From Chloroflexota bacterium (GTDB taxonomy: Bacteria; Chloroflexota; Limnocylindria; P2-11E): a stretch of 23,349 bases of DNA. A program made the position numbers and the translations under genes. This document shows, in pieces, positions 22,373-23,349 of the stretch. The notes under the pieces are model-generated. The model was not told where the DNA came from and did no database searches. It saw only the letters and a program-made list of their open reading frames with translations. Each line of letters opens with the position of its first letter. The stretch's first letter is position 1. The DNA is taken from the NCBI GenBank assembly GCA_005889445.1, contig VBGS01000003.1:1-23349 (forward strand), read 5' to 3'.

Positions 22373-22411
22373 GCGGCGCCGGTGTGACGCAAGTCGGCGC
22401 CGCTCTTTTTT
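22373..22411 (+). terminator. Intrinsic terminator before recA
   Basis: GCGGCGCCG (22373-22381) pairs perfectly with CGGCGCCGC (22395-22403) around a 13-base loop, followed by TC and six Ts (22406-22411). It is the only textbook Rho-independent terminator seen here. It ends the small lysine-rich gene's transcript and lies 17 bases before the recA start, so either recA has a promoter within or before it, or the hairpin attenuates read-through into recA. Confidence 0.8.
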
Positions 22412-22428
22412 GGAGCGCAAGGAGCAGG

Positions 22429-23349
22429 ATGAAAGTGGCAGTGACCGAAAAGTCGAGAGCGATCGAGCAGGCGATCCAGCAGATCGAAAAGCAGTTCGGG
22501 AAGGGCTCGATCATGAAGCTCGGCGACAACGTCGGCGAAAAGATCGACGCGATCTCGACCGGCTCGCTCGCGGTGGACATGGCGCTCGGGGTCGGCGGAT
22601 TCCCGCGCGGACGCGTGGTCGAGATCTACGGCCCGGATGCCTCGGGAAAGACGACGCTGGCCCTCCACGCGGTGGCCTCAGCGCAGCGGACCGGTGGCAC
22701 GGCCGCCTTCATCGACGCCGAGCACGCGCTTGACGCCGGCTGGGCGCGCACCTGCGGCGTGAACACCGACGACCTGCTGATCTCGCAGCCCGACAACGGC
22801 CAGCAGGCGCTCGAGATCGCGGACACGCTCGTGCGATCTGGCGCGGTCGACATCGTCGTCATCGACTCGGTCGCGGCACTCGTGCCGCGCGAGGAGATCG
22901 AAGGCGAGATGGGGGACTCGTTCGTCGGCCTGCAGGCGCGGCTCATGAGCCAGGCGCTGCGCAAGCTCACCGGGACGATCTCGAAGACGAACACGACGGT
23001 GATCTTCATCAACCAGCTCCGCGAGAAGATCGGGGTCATGTACGGGAATCCCGAGACCACTTCCGGTGGCAGAGCGCTCAAGTTCTACGCGTCGATCCGG
23101 ATCGACATCCGTCCGATCGAGCCGATCAAGAACGGGACGGACATCATCGGTCGGCGCGTCAAGGTCAAGGTCGTGAAGAACAAGGTCGCGCCGCCCTTCA
23201 AGATCGCCGAGATCGAGATCCTCGCGACCGAGGGGATCTCCTTCACCGGCGGTCTCATCGACATGGGCATCGCGACCGGCGTGCTCGACAAGTCGGGTGC
23301 CTGGATCAACTACGGCAAGACCCGCATCGGGCAGGGCCGCGAGAATGCC
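22429..23349 (+). CDS. recA: Recombinase RecA, 3' end outside window
   Basis: The strand-exchange and SOS-activating recombinase. 307 codons are visible from ATG 22429, preceded by AAGGAG (22419-22424), and the frame is open at the right edge. Walker A GPDASGKTT is at residues 68-76 (usually GPESSGKTT), the catalytic Glu is E98 in IDAEHALD, VIDSVAALVPREEIEGEMGD and QARLMSQALRKL form the core, INQLREKIGVM follows, and the L2 DNA-binding region reads NPETTSGGRALKFYASIRID. The C-terminal domain has started but the final acidic tail is missing. No clear LexA box is visible upstream. About 35-45 C-terminal residues are expected beyond the window. Confidence 0.97.
   Translation, partial: MKVAVTEKSRAIEQAIQQIEKQFGKGSIMKLGDNVGEKIDAISTGSLAVDMALGVGGFPRGRVVEIYGPDASGKTTLALHAVASAQRTGGTAAFIDAEHALDAGWARTCGVNTDDLLISQPDNGQQALEIADTLVRSGAVDIVVIDSVAALVPREEIEGEMGDSFVGLQARLMSQALRKLTGTISKTNTTVIFINQLREKIGVMYGNPETTSGGRALKFYASIRIDIRPIEPIKNGTDIIGRRVKVKVVKNKVAPPFKIAEIEILATEGISFTGGLIDMGIATGVLDKSGAWINYGKTRIGQGRENA

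Overview
This is GC-rich bacterial chromosomal DNA dominated by housekeeping genes. It has frequent GTG and TTG starts and many stop/start overlaps of 1 to 4 bases. The order rpsB-tsf-pyrH-frr-uppS-cdsA-dxr-rseP, followed later by ispG and proS, is a common bacterial core cluster. The short EF-Ts, COG4586-type ABC exporter, DUF11 and Ig-like secreted proteins and DUF2905 protein suggest a deep-branching Gram-positive-like lineage. Chloroflexota (Limnocylindria-like) is my best guess, with Dormibacterota or Actinobacteriota as alternatives. No mobile element, CRISPR array, tRNA or rRNA was found.

Layout. 1-1250 (-): a secreted Ig-like repeat protein cut by the left edge. 1251-1579: divergent control region. 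1580-2182 (+): LuxR-type regulator with a degenerate receiver. 2183-2581 (-): unknown protein. 2638-8858 (+): promoter, structured leader and the rpsB-to-rseP operon (translation, UMP synthesis, undecaprenyl and CDP-DAG lipid synthesis, MEP isoprenoid pathway, site-2 protease). 8855-13446: an apparent accessory block (VOC protein, three-gene ABC-2 exporter, DUF11 secreted protein) between rseP and ispG. 13471-20709 (+): ispG, pentapeptide-repeat protein, proS, ruvB, degenerate EAL protein, lipoprotein PQQ-type sugar dehydrogenase, DUF2905 and MIP18-family proteins. 20712-22096 (-): an APH(6)-like kinase coupled to a PduO cobalamin adenosyltransferase. 22174-22411 (+): a small lysine-rich protein and a clear terminator. 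22429 to the right edge (+): recA, 3' truncated.

The pathways connect. Dxr and IspG are MEP-pathway enzymes whose product feeds UppS, and CdsA makes the CDP-DAG precursor of phospholipids, so translation and envelope precursor synthesis share one transcription unit.

The most striking irregularity is that two essential genes, rpsB and ispG, each lack an internal conserved segment of about 105-112 bases and change frame at the gap. The similar size, identical phase and shared GAGGCG junction point to one common cause, most likely an assembly artefact. I see no clearly new multi-gene system. The best biological leads are the degenerate EAL protein coupled to ruvB, the pseudo-receiver regulator with its promoter and inverted repeat, and the structured rpsB leader.
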